64,000 nt of DNA from CADEER01 sp965216585 (GCA_965216585.1 CBDCGC010000003.1:2108001-2172000); one strand, 5' to 3'; positions 18,743-27,673 are shown, counted from the first letter of the stretch. Numbers and translations are program-made. The notes: a model not told the origin generated them from the letters alone.

Positions 18743-18937
18743 GACGATCCCTCCGTTCCGACCCACTCGTACCGCATGCGTGCAAGCTCCTGCTCGCATG
18801 CGGTTGCGTGATCCACTACAATGATGCACCTGGAAAGGACGTGAGCCGTAGCGCGAAAAACAGCGTCGTTCCAGCCGATCGTCACTCGTCTGCCGGCGGC
18901 CCAAACCAGTCGAAAGAGTCGTCGAACGACGAGCCGA

Positions 18938-19951
18938 ATGACCAATCGAATGGCCAAACTCAGCGTCATTTCCGATCCCCACCACGCTGCTGAAGATGCG
19001 GTCGACTCCGCCGCGGTGGCTTGGACCGACGCCCTGAGAGTGGAGGGTTTGACGCGCTCCTACGCCAGCGTCGAAGCGGTCAAGGGCGTCTCTTTCGCCG
19101 TCCGAGCCGGCGAGGTATTCGGGCTCCTCGGCCCCAACGGCGCCGGCAAGACGACGACCATTTCGGTTCTCTCGACGCTCCTGCAACCGAGCGCCGGCGA
19201 TGCCTTCGTCTTCGGCCACAGTATCCGCGGCGATATCGACCGGGTACGCCAAACGATCGGCCTCGTGCCACAAGAGATCGCCATCTACCCAACCCTCAGC
19301 GCTGCCGAGAACGTGCGCTTCTTCGGCAGGATGTACGGCGTGCGCCCACCCACCGTCGACCAGCGGGTGAGCGAGCTGCTCGAGCTGGTCGGGCTGCAGG
19401 CGCGCCGCGACGATCGCGCCGAAACGTTTTCAGGCGGAATGAAACGGCGCCTCAATCTCGCCGTATCGCTGGTACACCAGCCGAAAGTCCTGCTGCTCGA
19501 CGAACCGACGGTTGGCGTCGATCCGCACTCTCGCGAACGCATCTTCGACATCGTCCGCGACCTGAAAAGCCAGGGCACGGCGATCCTCTACACCACCCAC
19601 TACATGGAAGAGGCGGAGATCCTTTGCGACCGGCTAGGTGTCATGGACGAGGGCCGCATCGCCGCCATGGGGACGCTGGCAGAGCTACTGCAAACGCTGG
19701 GGTGCAACGAAACGATTACGATCCGCGGCGTTTCGAACATGGAAATCACGGCCCGTTTCGGCTCCCACCCGGCCGTCGCCGACATCGAGAGTGACGGCGA
19801 CGTCAGTCGGCTCTTCGTCAAGAGCTCAACGGTCCTGCTACCAACTCTCCAGCAAATCGCCGACAAACATCCCGGCATTTCCCTGCAGATCGCTCCGATG
19901 AGCCTCGGCGATCTCTTTCTTCACCTCACTGGCAAGGAACTGCGCGACTGA
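18938..19951 (+). CDS. ABC transporter ATP-binding protein (ABC-2 export type)
   Basis: 337 residues. Walker A LLGPNGAGKTTT (about 63-74), Q-loop VPQE, signature ETFSGGMKRRL, Walker B LLLDEP and switch histidine in TTHYMEE are all present. A C-terminal accessory region of about 80 residues resembles the DrrA/NatA type. It powers the permease encoded at 20580. The start could also be the ATG at 18950. The stop overlaps the next start (TGATG), indicating one operon. Confidence 0.9.
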   Translation: MTNRMAKLSVISDPHHAAEDAVDSAAVAWTDALRVEGLTRSYASVEAVKGVSFAVRAGEVFGLLGPNGAGKTTTISVLSTLLQPSAGDAFVFGHSIRGDIDRVRQTIGLVPQEIAIYPTLSAAENVRFFGRMYGVRPPTVDQRVSELLELVGLQARRDDRAETFSGGMKRRLNLAVSLVHQPKVLLLDEPTVGVDPHSRERIFDIVRDLKSQGTAILYTTHYMEEAEILCDRLGVMDEGRIAAMGTLAELLQTLGCNETITIRGVSNMEITARFGSHPAVADIESDGDVSRLFVKSSTVLLPTLQQIADKHPGISLQIAPMSLGDLFLHLTGKELRD

Positions 19952-20583
19952 TGCGCTGGCGCCAATCCATCGGTTGCCTGACCGCCGTCCTGCTCGTCAC
20001 CGCCTCGACGGCAGCGAGCGGCGATGCCGCTGCGCTCAAGGCGATCGATCATACGCGCGCGACCCTCGACAAGACCCGCGTCATCATCGACAGCCCGCGC
20101 ACGCACAACGAAAAACTTTCGGCATTGTACGAGCTGTTGAAGACCTTCCTCGACACCAACACGATGGGGCGCAGCGCTCTCGACAAACATTGGGATACCT
20201 TCAGCGCTCAACAGCAGTCGGAGTTTCTCGAGCTCTTTCGCACTCTCTTCCAACGCACCTACGTGCAAAAACTGCTGCTCTTCGATCGCCCCGACTTCGA
20301 ATACGTCGGTGAGGAGAAGGTCGATGATCACGTGCGCGTCGACACCCTGATCGTCACGCCGCGCGACGAGTTTGCCGTTACCTACAAGCTCAGGCAGGAC
20401 GCCGGCGCCTGGCTCGCTTGGGACATCCAGATTGAGGATCTCAGCTTGACGACGAATTTCCGCCGCCAGTTGCATCACCTGCTCAGCAAGTCGTCGGTGG
20501 AAAACGTCTTGGCGCGAATGCGGCGCAAGTACGGCGCCGTCAGAGCGGATGGCGCCGACGAAAGGAACGGAGAGGCGCAGTGA
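19951..20583 (+). CDS. MlaC/Ttg2D-family periplasmic lipid-binding protein
   Basis: 210 residues with a signal peptide (cleavage near residue 23). The body matches the MlaC fold: L..LLKTFLDTNTMGRSALDKHWDTFSAQQQSEFLELFRTLF, then a beta-rich part ending TTNFRRQLHHLLSK. MlaC shuttles phospholipid between membranes and is normally encoded with an Mla ABC system (MlaEFD). Here it is flanked by an ABC-2 ATPase and permease instead, with overlapping ends on both sides, an unusual combination. Confidence 0.85.
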   Translation: MRWRQSIGCLTAVLLVTASTAASGDAAALKAIDHTRATLDKTRVIIDSPRTHNEKLSALYELLKTFLDTNTMGRSALDKHWDTFSAQQQSEFLELFRTLFQRTYVQKLLLFDRPDFEYVGEEKVDDHVRVDTLIVTPRDEFAVTYKLRQDAGAWLAWDIQIEDLSLTTNFRRQLHHLLSKSSVENVLARMRRKYGAVRADGADERNGEAQ

Positions 20584-21674
20584 GGCTGCTACGCATCACC
20601 CTGAAAGACCTGCGTCTGATCTTGCGCGATCGCTGGGCCGCACTTTCGCTGTTGATCGTGCCGATCGTCATCATTCTCGTCATCGCCGAGACACAGTCCG
20701 GAGAGGGAAGCTCTTCGATTCTCTTCCCCATCGTCAACGAAGATCAGGGACCGGTGGCCAACGTCCTCATCCGCACCCTCGAAGAGCACCTCGACGTGCG
20801 CGTCGTCGAGCGCGATGTCGCCGAGCGCTGGGTAGCCAAGGAAAACCGCTCGCCGGCGATGTTGGTGTTGCCGGGCGGACTGTCCAAGCGCTACCTCACC
20901 GAACGAGTGTCGCAAATCGAGCTGCTCACCGATCCGGCGGCATGGACGGAGCTGCAGGCGATCAAGATGGCGTTGATGCTGGCCGACCGCGAGGCCGCCT
21001 CGCTCGGCGACCCGTTCGCCGAGGAGCTGCTCGAGCTCGAGGAGCGGAGTCTCACTGGCTCGTGGTTGAAGTTTACCTCGCTCGAGCAGAACGTTCCCGG
21101 CTTCGCCATGACCTTCGTGCTCCTCTCGCTCATCTTCGGTGTCGGCTTCGGCATGCGCGACGAGGAGAGTTGGGGGACGAGTGCGCGACTCGCGGTCGCC
21201 CCGATCGGTCACGCCACAGTCATCGCCGGCAAGCTGCTGGCGCGCCTGATCGTCGGCACGGCGCAACTGCTCCTGCTGCTGGTCTTCGGCCATCTCGCCT
21301 ACGACCTGACCCTGGGAAACTCGGCGACGACGCTGATCATCGCCGCCGCGGTGATCGTCTTTTCCATGACCTGTTTCTCCTTGGTCATCGCCGCCGTCGC
21401 CAGCACCCGCGAGCAGGTCGTACCGGTAGGAATTTCAGCGCTCTTCATTCTCGCCGCCCTGGGAGGGTGTTGGTGGCCGTTCTTCGAACAGCCCAAGTGG
21501 ATGCAAACCGTCGCCCATGGAGTCGTGACGACGTGGTCGATGTTCACCATCCACGACGTCATGTTGCGTGACAAGACCTTCGTCGAAATCCTCCCCAAGT
21601 TGGCTTTCCTGACCGCCTACGGCCTTCTTTCTTTCGCTGTCGGATTGAAGTTTTTCCGCTACTCTGAGAGGTGA
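20580..21674 (+). CDS. ABC-2 type permease
   Basis: 364 residues from a GTG overlapping the preceding stop (GTGA). One N-terminal membrane segment (LLIVPIVIILVIA) is followed by a periplasmic loop of about 130 residues and then five or so C-terminal membrane segments, the ABC2_membrane_3 (DrrB/YhhJ-like) layout. It works with the ATPase at 18938 to export a lipid, drug or polymer. Confidence 0.87.
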   Translation: MRLLRITLKDLRLILRDRWAALSLLIVPIVIILVIAETQSGEGSSSILFPIVNEDQGPVANVLIRTLEEHLDVRVVERDVAERWVAKENRSPAMLVLPGGLSKRYLTERVSQIELLTDPAAWTELQAIKMALMLADREAASLGDPFAEELLELEERSLTGSWLKFTSLEQNVPGFAMTFVLLSLIFGVGFGMRDEESWGTSARLAVAPIGHATVIAGKLLARLIVGTAQLLLLLVFGHLAYDLTLGNSATTLIIAAAVIVFSMTCFSLVIAAVASTREQVVPVGISALFILAALGGCWWPFFEQPKWMQTVAHGVVTTWSMFTIHDVMLRDKTFVEILPKLAFLTAYGLLSFAVGLKFFRYSER

Positions 21675-21693
21675 GTCAGGACCCACGCGCACC

Positions 21694-23085
21694 ATGACGA
21701 CGAAGAAGAACACGCGTTTCCAGCCGCGCCTCATCAAGGGCACGGCCGCTGCAAAACCGCCCGGTCGAGCGATCGAGATGAGCGGTTGGGGCGCCTACCC
21801 TGTCGTCCGCGGTCACGAACAGCGCTCGGAGAACCTGCCGGCAATCACCCGTGATGCCGTCCTCACACGCGGCCTCGGGCGAGCCTACGGCGACGCGTCG
21901 CTGCCGCCGGCGGGAGAGCACGTGGTGGCAGCCTCACCGCTGGCCGACCGCCTGCTCTTCTTCGATCGCGAGAGTGGCGTGATCCGCGTCGAAGCGGGAT
22001 TTCCGCTGATGCGTCTCAATCGCCTTTCACTGCCGCAGGGTTGGTTCACGCCGGTGACGCCGGGCACCCACTACGTCACCGTCGGCGGCATGGTTGCGGC
22101 GGACGTGCACGGCAAGAACCACCACGTCGCTGGCTGCTTCGGCGAGCATGTCCGCTCGCTCAAGATGCGCGTCGCCGACGGCGCCATCATCGAGCTCGGC
22201 GACGGTCAGCACGATCTCTTCCGCGCCACTCTCGGCGGCATGGGACTGACCGGTCACATCCTCGAAGTCGAGCTCCAGATGGAACGCATCCCGAGTCCGT
22301 GGATCTGGCAGGAGACGGAGAGAATCGATTGCTTTGAAGACGTCCTGGAAAGGCTCGAAGACGCCGGCAAGCAGTGGCCGTTCACCGTCTGCTGGTCCGA
22401 TTTTCTCGTCACCGGAGAACGAGCGGGCCGCGCGATTCTGATGAAGGGCCGTTGGGCCGAGCCGGACGAGGCACCCGCCGGGCTTCCCCAATGGCGCTCC
22501 TCGCTCGCTTTTCCGTTCCGCCTACCGAGTTGGGCCCTGCAAACCTGGATGGTGCGTATCGGCAACTACCTCAACTACACCAAGCACGGGGCCGAGCCGC
22601 ACCGCGGCATCACACATCCGGAGTCGTTCTACTATCCGCTCGACGTCATCCGCGAGTGGAACCTCGCCTACGGGCGGCGCGGCTTCACCCAGCACCAGGC
22701 CGTCCTGCCGGCACCGCATACGCACCGCCGGCACGAGGACTACCTGCGCCTGTTGCACGACAACCGCGCCAAGGTTTTTCTCTCCGTCGTCAAAGACTGC
22801 GGCGACGAGGGACGGGGCATGATCTCGTTTCCCAAACGCGGTGTCTCCTACGCCCTCGACATTCCGGTCGACCAGGACACGCAGCGCGTGATCGATCGCC
22901 TCAACGACTTCGTCGTCGCCGAGGGCGGCCGTATCTACCTCGCCAAGGACGCCTTCACCCGTCCCGAGCACTTCCGCGCCATGGAACCCCGTCTCGATGC
23001 CTGGAACGAAGTGCGCCGGCAATGGGACCCGGAGGGCAAACTCAAGAGTGCGTTGTCGGTTCGCGTCTTGGGAGACGAAGCGTGA
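21694..23085 (+). CDS. dprE1: DprE1-like FAD-dependent oxidase
   Basis: 463 residues. FAD-binding PCMH-type motifs: LTRGLGRAYGDASLP near 60-75, and PGTHYVTVGGMVAADVHGKNHH, which closely matches the DprE1 active-site stretch. The C-terminus (FLSVVKDCG..ISFPKRGVSYALDIPV..RIYLAKDAF) also fits. DprE1 oxidises decaprenyl-phospho-ribose at C2, the first half of epimerisation to the arabinose donor. The coupled gene downstream fits DprE2. In a Gram-negative the product would be a polyprenyl-phospho-pentose for an envelope glycan; that is inference. Confidence 0.85.
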   Translation: MTTKKNTRFQPRLIKGTAAAKPPGRAIEMSGWGAYPVVRGHEQRSENLPAITRDAVLTRGLGRAYGDASLPPAGEHVVAASPLADRLLFFDRESGVIRVEAGFPLMRLNRLSLPQGWFTPVTPGTHYVTVGGMVAADVHGKNHHVAGCFGEHVRSLKMRVADGAIIELGDGQHDLFRATLGGMGLTGHILEVELQMERIPSPWIWQETERIDCFEDVLERLEDAGKQWPFTVCWSDFLVTGERAGRAILMKGRWAEPDEAPAGLPQWRSSLAFPFRLPSWALQTWMVRIGNYLNYTKHGAEPHRGITHPESFYYPLDVIREWNLAYGRRGFTQHQAVLPAPHTHRRHEDYLRLLHDNRAKVFLSVVKDCGDEGRGMISFPKRGVSYALDIPVDQDTQRVIDRLNDFVVAEGGRIYLAKDAFTRPEHFRAMEPRLDAWNEVRRQWDPEGKLKSALSVRVLGDEA

Positions 23086-23819
23086 ACGTCGCTTTCCTCG
23101 GCGCGTCGAAGGGAATGGGACGTGCCCTGGCGAGACGCATGGCCGAACGCGGCGACCGGCTGTTTCTCCTCGGTCGCGACCTCGACGACCTGCGGCGCTC
23201 GGCCGCCGACCTGGCCAACCTCGGTGCAACCGGAGAGGTCGGCGCCACACGCTGCGATCTCGGCGATCGCGCGACCTTCGCGCCGGCACTCGAAGCGGCG
23301 CGCGACAGCATGGGAGACGTCGAAACCGTCGTCGTCACGGCCGGCGTCTTCGGCCAGCAAGAGGATTTCGAAAAGGACTCCGACGCGCTCGACCAGCTAC
23401 TCACCGTCAACTTCATCAACACGGTTCACTTCTGCGAAGCAGCGCGCAAAATGCTGCTCGCCCGCGGCGGTGGCAACCTGTGCGTCTTCTCTTCGGTCGC
23501 CGGCGAGCGCGGGCGCAAGCCGGTGATTCACTACGGCGCCGCCAAGGCAGGGCTGTCGTACTACCTGGAAGCGATCGATCACAAGTTCCACGCCGACGGT
23601 CTGCGCGTCACCACCGTCAAGCCGGGCTTCGTCAAGACCGGCATGACCGCCGGCCTCGACCCGCCGCCCTTCGCCGGCGAGCCCGAGGGCGTCGCCCGCG
23701 ACGTTCTGCGCGCCATCGACCGCGGCCAGGCGGTCGTCTACACGCCGGGCATCTGGCGCTGGGTGATGCTCGTCATTCGCCATCTGCCGCGCGCGGTCAT
23801 GCGCCGCATCGGCTTCTGA
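23082..23819 (+). CDS. dprE2: Short-chain dehydrogenase, DprE2-like
   Basis: 245 residues from a GTG that overlaps the dprE1 stop by four bases (GTGA). NAD(P)-binding motif FLGASKGMGRA lies near the N-terminus, with the catalytic Ser in FSSVAGERG and the YxxxK pair in HYGAAKAGL. The C-terminal PGIWRWVMLVIRHLPR is a hydrophobic tail typical of DprE2. DprE2 reduces the keto intermediate made by DprE1. Confidence 0.82.
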   Translation: MNVAFLGASKGMGRALARRMAERGDRLFLLGRDLDDLRRSAADLANLGATGEVGATRCDLGDRATFAPALEAARDSMGDVETVVVTAGVFGQQEDFEKDSDALDQLLTVNFINTVHFCEAARKMLLARGGGNLCVFSSVAGERGRKPVIHYGAAKAGLSYYLEAIDHKFHADGLRVTTVKPGFVKTGMTAGLDPPPFAGEPEGVARDVLRAIDRGQAVVYTPGIWRWVMLVIRHLPRAVMRRIGF

Positions 23820-23828
23820 GCTCGTCGC

Positions 23829-24686
23829 TCATTCCTGCAGCGGCATCGATCGCCAACTTTCACCGGCAACCCAACGTACGTAGGCCATCAGCCCCTCGAT
23901 TTGCTCGGCGCTCAGCCGCTTGCCGTAAGCCGGCATCATCACGCGCTGGCGTTCGACGAAGTACGACGCCAGCTCGTCCTCGGTGAAACGCTCGATACCG
24001 CCGCGCTCGATCCACGAACGGAGCTCGTCGTCGTCGCGCACCAACTCGGCGTAGTCGGGCCCGTAGAATCCGGGGATATACCCCTTGAGCGATCCCGGGT
24101 TGGCAATGCCGCCGGAACCGAGCGCGCCATGACAGGAGAAGCAGCCGACCTCGTGCGCCAGCTCCTCACCGATGCTGGCCGGCCCATCGGGGGGAAAGAG
24201 CATTTCGGAGGTGGCGCGCAGATAGGCCACCAGATCATCGACGTCGCCGTCGCTGACGAAGTCGCGATAGGCCGGCATGCGTATCGCCTGCTTGCGCATC
24301 TCTTCGCGGTAGGAATCGCTCGCCCGTTTGGCCGCCGGTGCACCGTCGAGGATGTACTCGCGCAACTCCTGGTCGGACTTGGCGAACATCATGATGGTAC
24401 CTTCGTTGAAAGGAGGGACTCTTTCGTACGAGCTGCCAAAGTTGACGATCCCCGAATGCCCCAACGGCCCGTGACAGGTGAAACATCCGAGCTCGCCGGC
24501 CAGCTCGCGCCCGCGCGCAGCCGCCGTCACCTCCGGCGGAATGATCCAGGCGCGCACGTGTGGATAGGCGATCCACGCCAACGCCGCGGCGGCGACCGCA
24601 AAGAGAGCAATCGCGATCCGCCGCCAAAACAATTCTCCGCGCCCTCGCATCCGAGGGACAATAGAAACGAAGCGCACCAGTCTCAA
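23829..24686 (-). CDS. Membrane-anchored diheme c-type cytochrome
   Basis: 285 residues. One N-terminal membrane segment (about 23-42) is followed by two cytochrome c domains, with heme motifs CFTCH (68-72) and CFSCH (near 189). Probable axial Met ligands are in IRMPAYRD and VMMPAYGK. The domains are similar, suggesting internal duplication. It likely carries electrons on the periplasmic face. Translation may instead start at Met13. It ends 10 bases from the convergent SDR gene. Confidence 0.88.
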   Translation of the reverse strand: MRLVRFVSIVPRMRGRGELFWRRIAIALFAVAAAALAWIAYPHVRAWIIPPEVTAAARGRELAGELGCFTCHGPLGHSGIVNFGSSYERVPPFNEGTIMMFAKSDQELREYILDGAPAAKRASDSYREEMRKQAIRMPAYRDFVSDGDVDDLVAYLRATSEMLFPPDGPASIGEELAHEVGCFSCHGALGSGGIANPGSLKGYIPGFYGPDYAELVRDDDELRSWIERGGIERFTEDELASYFVERQRVMMPAYGKRLSAEQIEGLMAYVRWVAGESWRSMPLQE

Positions 24687-24783
24687 GCAGACTCCGCCGT
24701 CGGGTAAGAGTCATCCTACCTGGCAATCCCTGCGCGCGTCCGAGAAAATTGACACAGCCCAACACGACCGGGATAGTGACGAG

Positions 24784-25146
24784 ATGATCATCCATCGTTT
24801 GGCTGGGTTGCTCGCGGTCGCACTTCTGCTCGTCACTCCCCTCAGCGCGGTCGGCCAGGAAGAGATAGCCGTCGAGGGCGAGATCCTCGACCTCACCTGC
24901 TACTTGCACAAGGGCAGCAAGGGGCGACGGCATCGCGCCTGCGCCGAGATGTGCGCAGAAAAGGGTTTGCCGATCGGCATCCTCACCGACGAAGAAGAAG
25001 TATATCTCTTGATCGAAGATCACGACGCCCCCGATCCCTACGCCGCCGCCGTCAAGCTGGCCGGCAAGAAAGCGGCGATCAGCGGCAAAAAATACTCAAA
25101 GGGCGGCGTCACCGGTATCATGGTGCAGAGCGCCAAAGCCCCCTGA
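24784..25146 (+). CDS. Small periplasmic protein of unknown function
   Basis: 120 residues with a signal peptide (1-24). The mature part has three Cys in LTCYLHKGSKGRRHRACAEMCAEKG followed by a small beta domain (LIEDHDAPDPYAAAVKLAGKKAAISGK). I recall similar small proteins beside cytochrome genes, but no function is known to me. It is divergent from the diheme cytochrome and followed at once by a cytochrome-like lipoprotein. Confidence 0.7.
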   Translation: MIIHRLAGLLAVALLLVTPLSAVGQEEIAVEGEILDLTCYLHKGSKGRRHRACAEMCAEKGLPIGILTDEEEVYLLIEDHDAPDPYAAAVKLAGKKAAISGKKYSKGGVTGIMVQSAKAP

Positions 25147-25163
25147 GACAAGCGCTCGCCTCG

Positions 25164-25649
25164 ATGACCACCTCACGACTTGCAGCGGCGCTGTGCGTCC
25201 TCGCCGTCATTTCCGCGTGTGCCGGGGACGGCGTCGCCGGTGGCGCTCCACCCGTCGGACCCTCGAGCGACTTCGCGACGTTGCAAAGCGAGATCTTTGA
25301 TCAGAATTGCACCAGCGGCCCCTGTCACAACCCGCAGGTCGCTGCAGCGGGCTTGGTTCTGACCGAAGGGTTTTCTTTCGCCGCCCTGGTCGGCGTCGAA
25401 CCGACGAATCCGAGTGCCCGCAGCGATCAACTCAGGCGAGTCGAGCCGTTCGATGTTCTCGCTTCGTTTCTCCTCACCAAAGTAGAAGGCCCGAGCGCCG
25501 GCCAGGGCAGTCGCATGCCGCTCGGAGCCGATCCACTGTCAGCCGATCAGATCGATCTCATTCGCGGCTGGATCGAAGACGGCGCACCGGGGCCCGGAGA
25601 AACGCCGGTGCCGACGCCGACGCTTCTGCCCGCCAACGCCCGGCGTTGA
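25164..25649 (+). CDS. Cytochrome-like lipoprotein with C-x4-CH motif
   Basis: 161 residues from the ATG at 25164. The leader ends in a lipobox, ISAC. The mature domain looks like a planctomycete-type cytochrome c domain (DFATLQSEIFDQNC..., then LSADQIDLIRGWIEDGAPGP), but the heme site reads CTSGPCH, with four residues between the cysteines instead of two. It may bind heme atypically or have lost it. It ends 9 bases from the convergent heme-barrel gene. Confidence 0.7.
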   Translation: MTTSRLAAALCVLAVISACAGDGVAGGAPPVGPSSDFATLQSEIFDQNCTSGPCHNPQVAAAGLVLTEGFSFAALVGVEPTNPSARSDQLRRVEPFDVLASFLLTKVEGPSAGQGSRMPLGADPLSADQIDLIRGWIEDGAPGPGETPVPTPTLLPANARR

Positions 25650-25657
25650 CGACCGCG

Positions 25658-26851
25658 TCAGAAAAACAGGTGCACTTCCGCGCTGAGCACGCTCTGGTTG
25701 TGTCCCGGGCTGGACTCGACGCCATTCGACACCCGGTAGAACAACCGCGTTTGTAGAAACTTGGCGAGAAACGGCTCGAGGCCAAAGCTGACGCGGTTTT
25801 CCGAATCGTCACCGCGCACGCTGAGGTCGCCGTCGTAGTCGGCGTAGTCGAAGGCGACCTTGAGGTTCAGCCAATCGAGCAGCAGAACGTTGACCTCGCT
25901 GTAGTGGATGAAGCCGCCGCGGTGCTCCTTCACACTACCGCCGCTGTCGGCAACGCGGCGGTCGATGAAGTCGACCTCACCGAGGTAGGACACCGGTCCG
26001 AGCGAAAACCCTCCGAAGCCGGCGAATTGGAACGTCTCCCGTGCGCCGCCGCCGCGCGCACCGGAAGCGCCGATGAGGACGCTGTCGAGCAGCGGCACGT
26101 CGTCGAAGAGCGCCGAGGCGCTGGCCGTGACCTGCGCATCGCGTTTGCCCGACCCCTCGCTGATGGCGCCGACGACGTGCCACGGACCCGATGCCCAACC
26201 GACTTCGAAACCGGCCTGGCGCAGGTCGAATGAAAACCCAGTCGAGGCCGAGCCATTGCGCCCGCCGCGGATGAACGACTCGTCGTCCTGGATCTGCAAC
26301 CCGTAGGGAAGGAACATGCGCCCGGCTTTGACGTAGAAATCCCTGGGCAGATAGAGCATGCCCCACGCTTCGCGCGCGTCGGTGGTGGGCGCCAGCCGCA
26401 AGTCGACATAGAGCTCGAGCAGATCGGGCACGACGGCGGCGTGCAGATAGGTGATCGCTTCGTCGACGTCGACGTTGAACTCGTCGAGGCGGCCGCGAAA
26501 CGCTTCGTTGTTGTCGACGCGGCCATCGCGCGGCTCGTCCTGGAAGAGAAGCGAAGCACTGGCGCGCAGATCGGCGCCGATGGCGACATAGTCGTTGATC
26601 GTACCGTCGAACGACTCGGCCGGCTTGGTGAGCTCATCGAACCAATCCGGATACTTCAAGAAGTCGCGCGCGTGCGCGGAGACGAGGCCCGCACGCATAC
26701 CGCCGCCGGTGACGTTGACGTGGCAGCCGCTACACTTCACACCGCTGCGCAGCGCCAGGTACGGCTCAGCCAGGGCACCTTCCGACATCAGCGCCAGACC
26801 GACCAAGAAAACGACGAATCGCACCATCCCACTCAGCATCCCCACCTCCAT
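25658..26851 (-). CDS. Outer-membrane beta-barrel with N-terminal heme c motif
   Basis: 397 residues. Signal peptide ends near residue 29 (EGALA). Right after it comes one heme motif, CSGCH (40-44), within YLALRSGVKCSGCHVNVTGGGMR. The remainder alternates strands typical of a porin-like barrel and ends in HLFF, the aromatic outer-membrane signal. A barrel with a heme at its periplasmic mouth suggests electron transfer through the outer membrane, with the neighbouring cytochromes. That role is inferred. Confidence 0.75.
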   Translation of the reverse strand: MEVGMLSGMVRFVVFLVGLALMSEGALAEPYLALRSGVKCSGCHVNVTGGGMRAGLVSAHARDFLKYPDWFDELTKPAESFDGTINDYVAIGADLRASASLLFQDEPRDGRVDNNEAFRGRLDEFNVDVDEAITYLHAAVVPDLLELYVDLRLAPTTDAREAWGMLYLPRDFYVKAGRMFLPYGLQIQDDESFIRGGRNGSASTGFSFDLRQAGFEVGWASGPWHVVGAISEGSGKRDAQVTASASALFDDVPLLDSVLIGASGARGGGARETFQFAGFGGFSLGPVSYLGEVDFIDRRVADSGGSVKEHRGGFIHYSEVNVLLLDWLNLKVAFDYADYDGDLSVRGDDSENRVSFGLEPFLAKFLQTRLFYRVSNGVESSPGHNQSVLSAEVHLFF

Positions 26852-26975
26852 CCAGATCGACCGACATACTCCGGCGCCGGTCCAGCAACGTCAAGAGACA
26901 ACCACAACTAGCGCATTCGACTTGCGACTTGGTCGTGCAGCAACGATACTTCAACGTCAGCCCCGTGAGACTCCG

Positions 26976-27194
26976 ATGGGACCCGAAGCCAAACCGCCGC
27001 CGGTCACAGCCTTTTCCCGTTGCGACTTCTGCGGTCGCGACAATCCGATCACCGAGGACTGGATGCCCACCTCGTGCAAGCACTGCGGTCGGCTGCACTT
27101 CCCCACCAACAGCCGCTCGCGCCGCTTCGCCACGGCGGCAGGCCTGGGTGCTCTAGCCGTTCTGACTCTGCTCTTTTGGTGGATGGTCTTGTAG
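26976..27194 (+). CDS. Small zinc-ribbon membrane protein
   Basis: 72 residues. Two CxxC pairs (CDFC and CKHC) form a zinc-ribbon, followed by one C-terminal membrane helix (ATAAGLGALAVLTLLFWWMVL), so it is probably tail-anchored in the inner membrane. The ribosome-binding site is weak. It is divergent from the heme-barrel gene. Function unknown. Confidence 0.5.
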   Translation: MGPEAKPPPVTAFSRCDFCGRDNPITEDWMPTSCKHCGRLHFPTNSRSRRFATAAGLGALAVLTLLFWWMVL

Positions 27195-27467
27195 CGGTTC
27201 CCACTACCTCGTGCGAATCTCCAACGAGCACACGGCGTCGTCGGCTACTGCCTGGAGGCACACGATCTCGCGGTCGCCAAGGGCTTGGCAGGTCGGCCGA
27301 AAGACAACGACTTTCTCAACTCAGTCGTCCGTAGCGGACTGGTCGACGAGGGAACTCTGCTCGACCGGCTCACAAACCTCGATGCCGAAGCCGAGCAGAT
27401 AGCGGTCTTGAAACGCAAGATCCGGCAATCGTTCCAGAGACACAGCAAGCGGCGGGACGACGGCTGA
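27195..27467 (+). pseudogene. C-terminal remnant of a DUF6036-type nucleotidyltransferase
   Basis: Directly after the zinc-ribbon stop, the same frame reads NLQRAHGVVGYCLEAHDLAVAK and GLAGRPKDNDFLNSVVRSGLVD, the typical C-terminal part of DUF6036/AbiEii-like nucleotidyltransferases (CLE.HDLA..K...GR.KD..F). The catalytic N-terminal half is missing and no credible start exists, so this is a truncated relic, just before the tRNA gene. Confidence 0.6.
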
Positions 27468-27528
27468 GATTGAAGAGAGCCGAGATTCGGGCTAGCACCG
27501 AATCACCCACCACCATCTTACGAAATCA

Positions 27529-27616
27529 GGAGGGGTGGCCGAGTCCGGTCGAAGGCGCCGGTCTTGAAAACCGGTGACGGGAAACCGTCCGGGGGTTCGA
27601 ATCCCTCCCCCTCCGT
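27529..27616 (+). tRNA. tRNA-Ser (anticodon TGA)
   Basis: 88 bases with a 7-bp acceptor stem (GGAGGGG/CCCCTCC) and discriminator G, D-arm, anticodon stem CCGGT/ACCGG with loop CTTGAAA (anticodon TGA at 27565-27567), a long variable arm (GACGGGAAACCGTC) and a T-arm with GGTTCGAATCC. The 3' CCA is not encoded. Its 3' half recurs three times downstream, marking it as an integration target. Confidence 0.95.
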
Positions 27617-27673
27617 CCTTCGCTCGATGAAGGAGAGCGAAGGACGCCCTCCGTAGCCTGGCGAAGGAGGGCA
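27616..27673. repeat. Double hairpin after tRNA-Ser
   Basis: Two consecutive inverted repeats: GTCCTTCGCTC with its complement (27616-27626 and 27636-27646), then GCCCTCC with GGAGGGC to 27673. The same double hairpin follows the tRNA fragment at 29291 and, degenerate, that at 36924. Read on the minus strand it gives the peptide pattern FAKATEG in the second copy, which I recall as a dispersed repeat in many uncultured bacterial genomes. Confidence 0.7.

Noticed and set aside
17318..18811. Plus-strand frame opposite tolC
   Set aside because: Antisense shadow; the minus-strand frame has clear TolC helices and a signal peptide.
24748..24780. Promoter-like TTGACA ... TAGTGA before the small periplasmic gene
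   Set aside because: Spacing of about 19 bases and the position almost on top of the start make it weak.
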